This document shows, one piece after another, positions 63,626 through 64,000 of a stretch of DNA of 64,000 nt. A model generated the notes under the pieces. The model was not told where the DNA came from and did not search any database. It saw only the letters and a program-made list of their open reading frames with translations. The stretch lies in assembly GCF_900215155.1 (NCBI RefSeq), contig NZ_LT907980.1, positions 2,232,001 through 2,296,000 on the forward strand, given 5' to 3'. The stretch's first letter is position 1. Every line of letters starts with the position of its first letter. A program made the translations under genes and the position numbers. Source of the stretch: Marinobacter sp. LV10R510-11A (GTDB lineage Bacteria; Pseudomonadota; Gammaproteobacteria; Pseudomonadales; Oleiphilaceae).

Positions 63626-64000
63626 TCAGCTTTGTGGCCACCAGTAACGAATACCAGCCACGCCCTGACCGCCCGCCTGCTGCACCTCATCAAGATCAGC
63701 TAACCCCAACCCGCCTAGCCCAAAAACCGGGATCGGCGCATGGGAAACCAGATCGCGGAATTCCGCCCACCCCATAACTGGAGCCTCAGGATGGGTAGCC
63801 GTCGGCTTTACCGGGCCCAAGGTCACATAATCCGCTCCAATGGCGACCGCATGATCTATCTCGCGGGCATTGTGGCAGGAAACCCCCAACCAAACCCCAT
63901 CTGGCACAGGTCTCGCATCCAACTTTTCGGCCTCACGCCAGGGCAAATGCAGCCCCGCAGCATCCGGGTTGCCATCAAAAACTCCAGACGACCCATGAAG
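63626..64000 (-). CDS. ThiE-like domain, probably C-terminus of a Nudix/TMP-synthase fusion (partial)
   Basis: The frame is open to the window edge (125 codons). It shows VSCHNAREIDHAVAIGADYVTLGPVKPTATHPEAPVMGWAEFRDLV and PVFGLGGLGLADLDEVQQAGGQGVAGIRYWWP, the thiamine phosphate synthase barrel end. The phrase LGPVKPTATHP followed by a Trp segment is typical of the bifunctional MutT-ThiE-like proteins of Pseudomonas and relatives. The Nudix half would be outside the window, so that part is inference. Confidence 0.78.
   Translation of the reverse strand, partial: LHGSSGVFDGNPDAAGLHLPWREAEKLDARPVPDGVWLGVSCHNAREIDHAVAIGADYVTLGPVKPTATHPEAPVMGWAEFRDLVSHAPIPVFGLGGLGLADLDEVQQAGGQGVAGIRYWWPQS

Noticed and set aside
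1..64000. CRISPR array, prophage, insertion sequence, integron
   Set aside because: No regularly spaced repeats, transposase, integrase or phage structural genes were seen on either strand.

Overview
The window reads as a compact, moderately GC-rich gammaproteobacterial chromosome. Gene content and order suggest Marinobacter or a close relative. Four blocks follow Pseudomonas-type order closely: TPR/lolB/ispE/tRNA-Gln/prs/rplY/pth/ychF, rnr/rlmB/rpsF/rpsR/DUF2232/rplI/dnaB/alr, proA/nadD/rsfS/rlmH/mrdA/rodA/rlpA/dacA/ybeD/lipB, and xseB/ispA/dxs with ribA. The genus call is inference from synteny and family resemblance. I see no rRNA operon, CRISPR array, prophage or insertion sequence.

Layout. 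1-5.7 kb: lipoprotein localisation, isoprenoid and nucleotide precursors, translation. 5.8-7.5 kb: a membrane protein, tRNA-Met, and two small-molecule efflux genes (PACE and SMR) that meet tail to tail. 7.7-11.4 kb: a sulfhydrylase gene with an in-frame stop, lipA, an outer-membrane protein gene frameshifted at its start, and a Spy-like chaperone. 11.5-15.5 kb: rbgA, fabB, an FNR/Anr regulator with a perfect FNR box at its own start, and an RmlD-like protein without a recognisable catalytic motif. 15.8-24 kb: alr, dnaB, the S6/S18/L9 operon, rlmB, rnr, then tRNA-Leu. 24.5-34 kb: minimal K+ channel, large lipoprotein, acyl-CoA dehydrogenase, ubiX, mpl, PPi-type phosphofructokinase, glutaredoxin, YqaA and ABC1 kinase. 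34-44 kb: a decayed diguanylate cyclase, then the long minus-strand block for cell elongation, peptidoglycan, lipoate and NAD. 44-47.6 kb: a three-gene ATGA-coupled operon of two membrane GGDEF proteins with degenerate motifs and a DedA-PAP2 fusion. 47.5-53.5 kb: LON-domain, HDOD, peptidoglycan-binding and AI-2E proteins, and a haloalkane-dehalogenase homologue with Asn at the nucleophile position. 53.7-64 kb: DEAD-box helicase, folA, a 111-bp palindromic element, thyA, lgt, TauE/SafE, NRDE, xseB-ispA-dxs, ribA, moaC and part of a Nudix/ThiE-type gene.

How the genes work together. Most of the window is housekeeping. MrdA, RodA, RlpA, DacA, Alr and Mpl make, shape and recycle the wall. IspE, IspA and Dxs belong to the MEP/prenyl pathway. 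ThyA and FolA form the thymidylate cycle. LipA and LipB make lipoate but sit 25 kb apart.

The most unusual points are the coupled degenerate-GGDEF/DedA-PAP2 operon, the Asp-to-Asn change in the dehalogenase homologue, the 29-bp perfect inverted repeat between thyA and folA, and three lesions (metY-like stop, outer-membrane protein frameshift, broken cyclase) that are either real decay or sequence errors.
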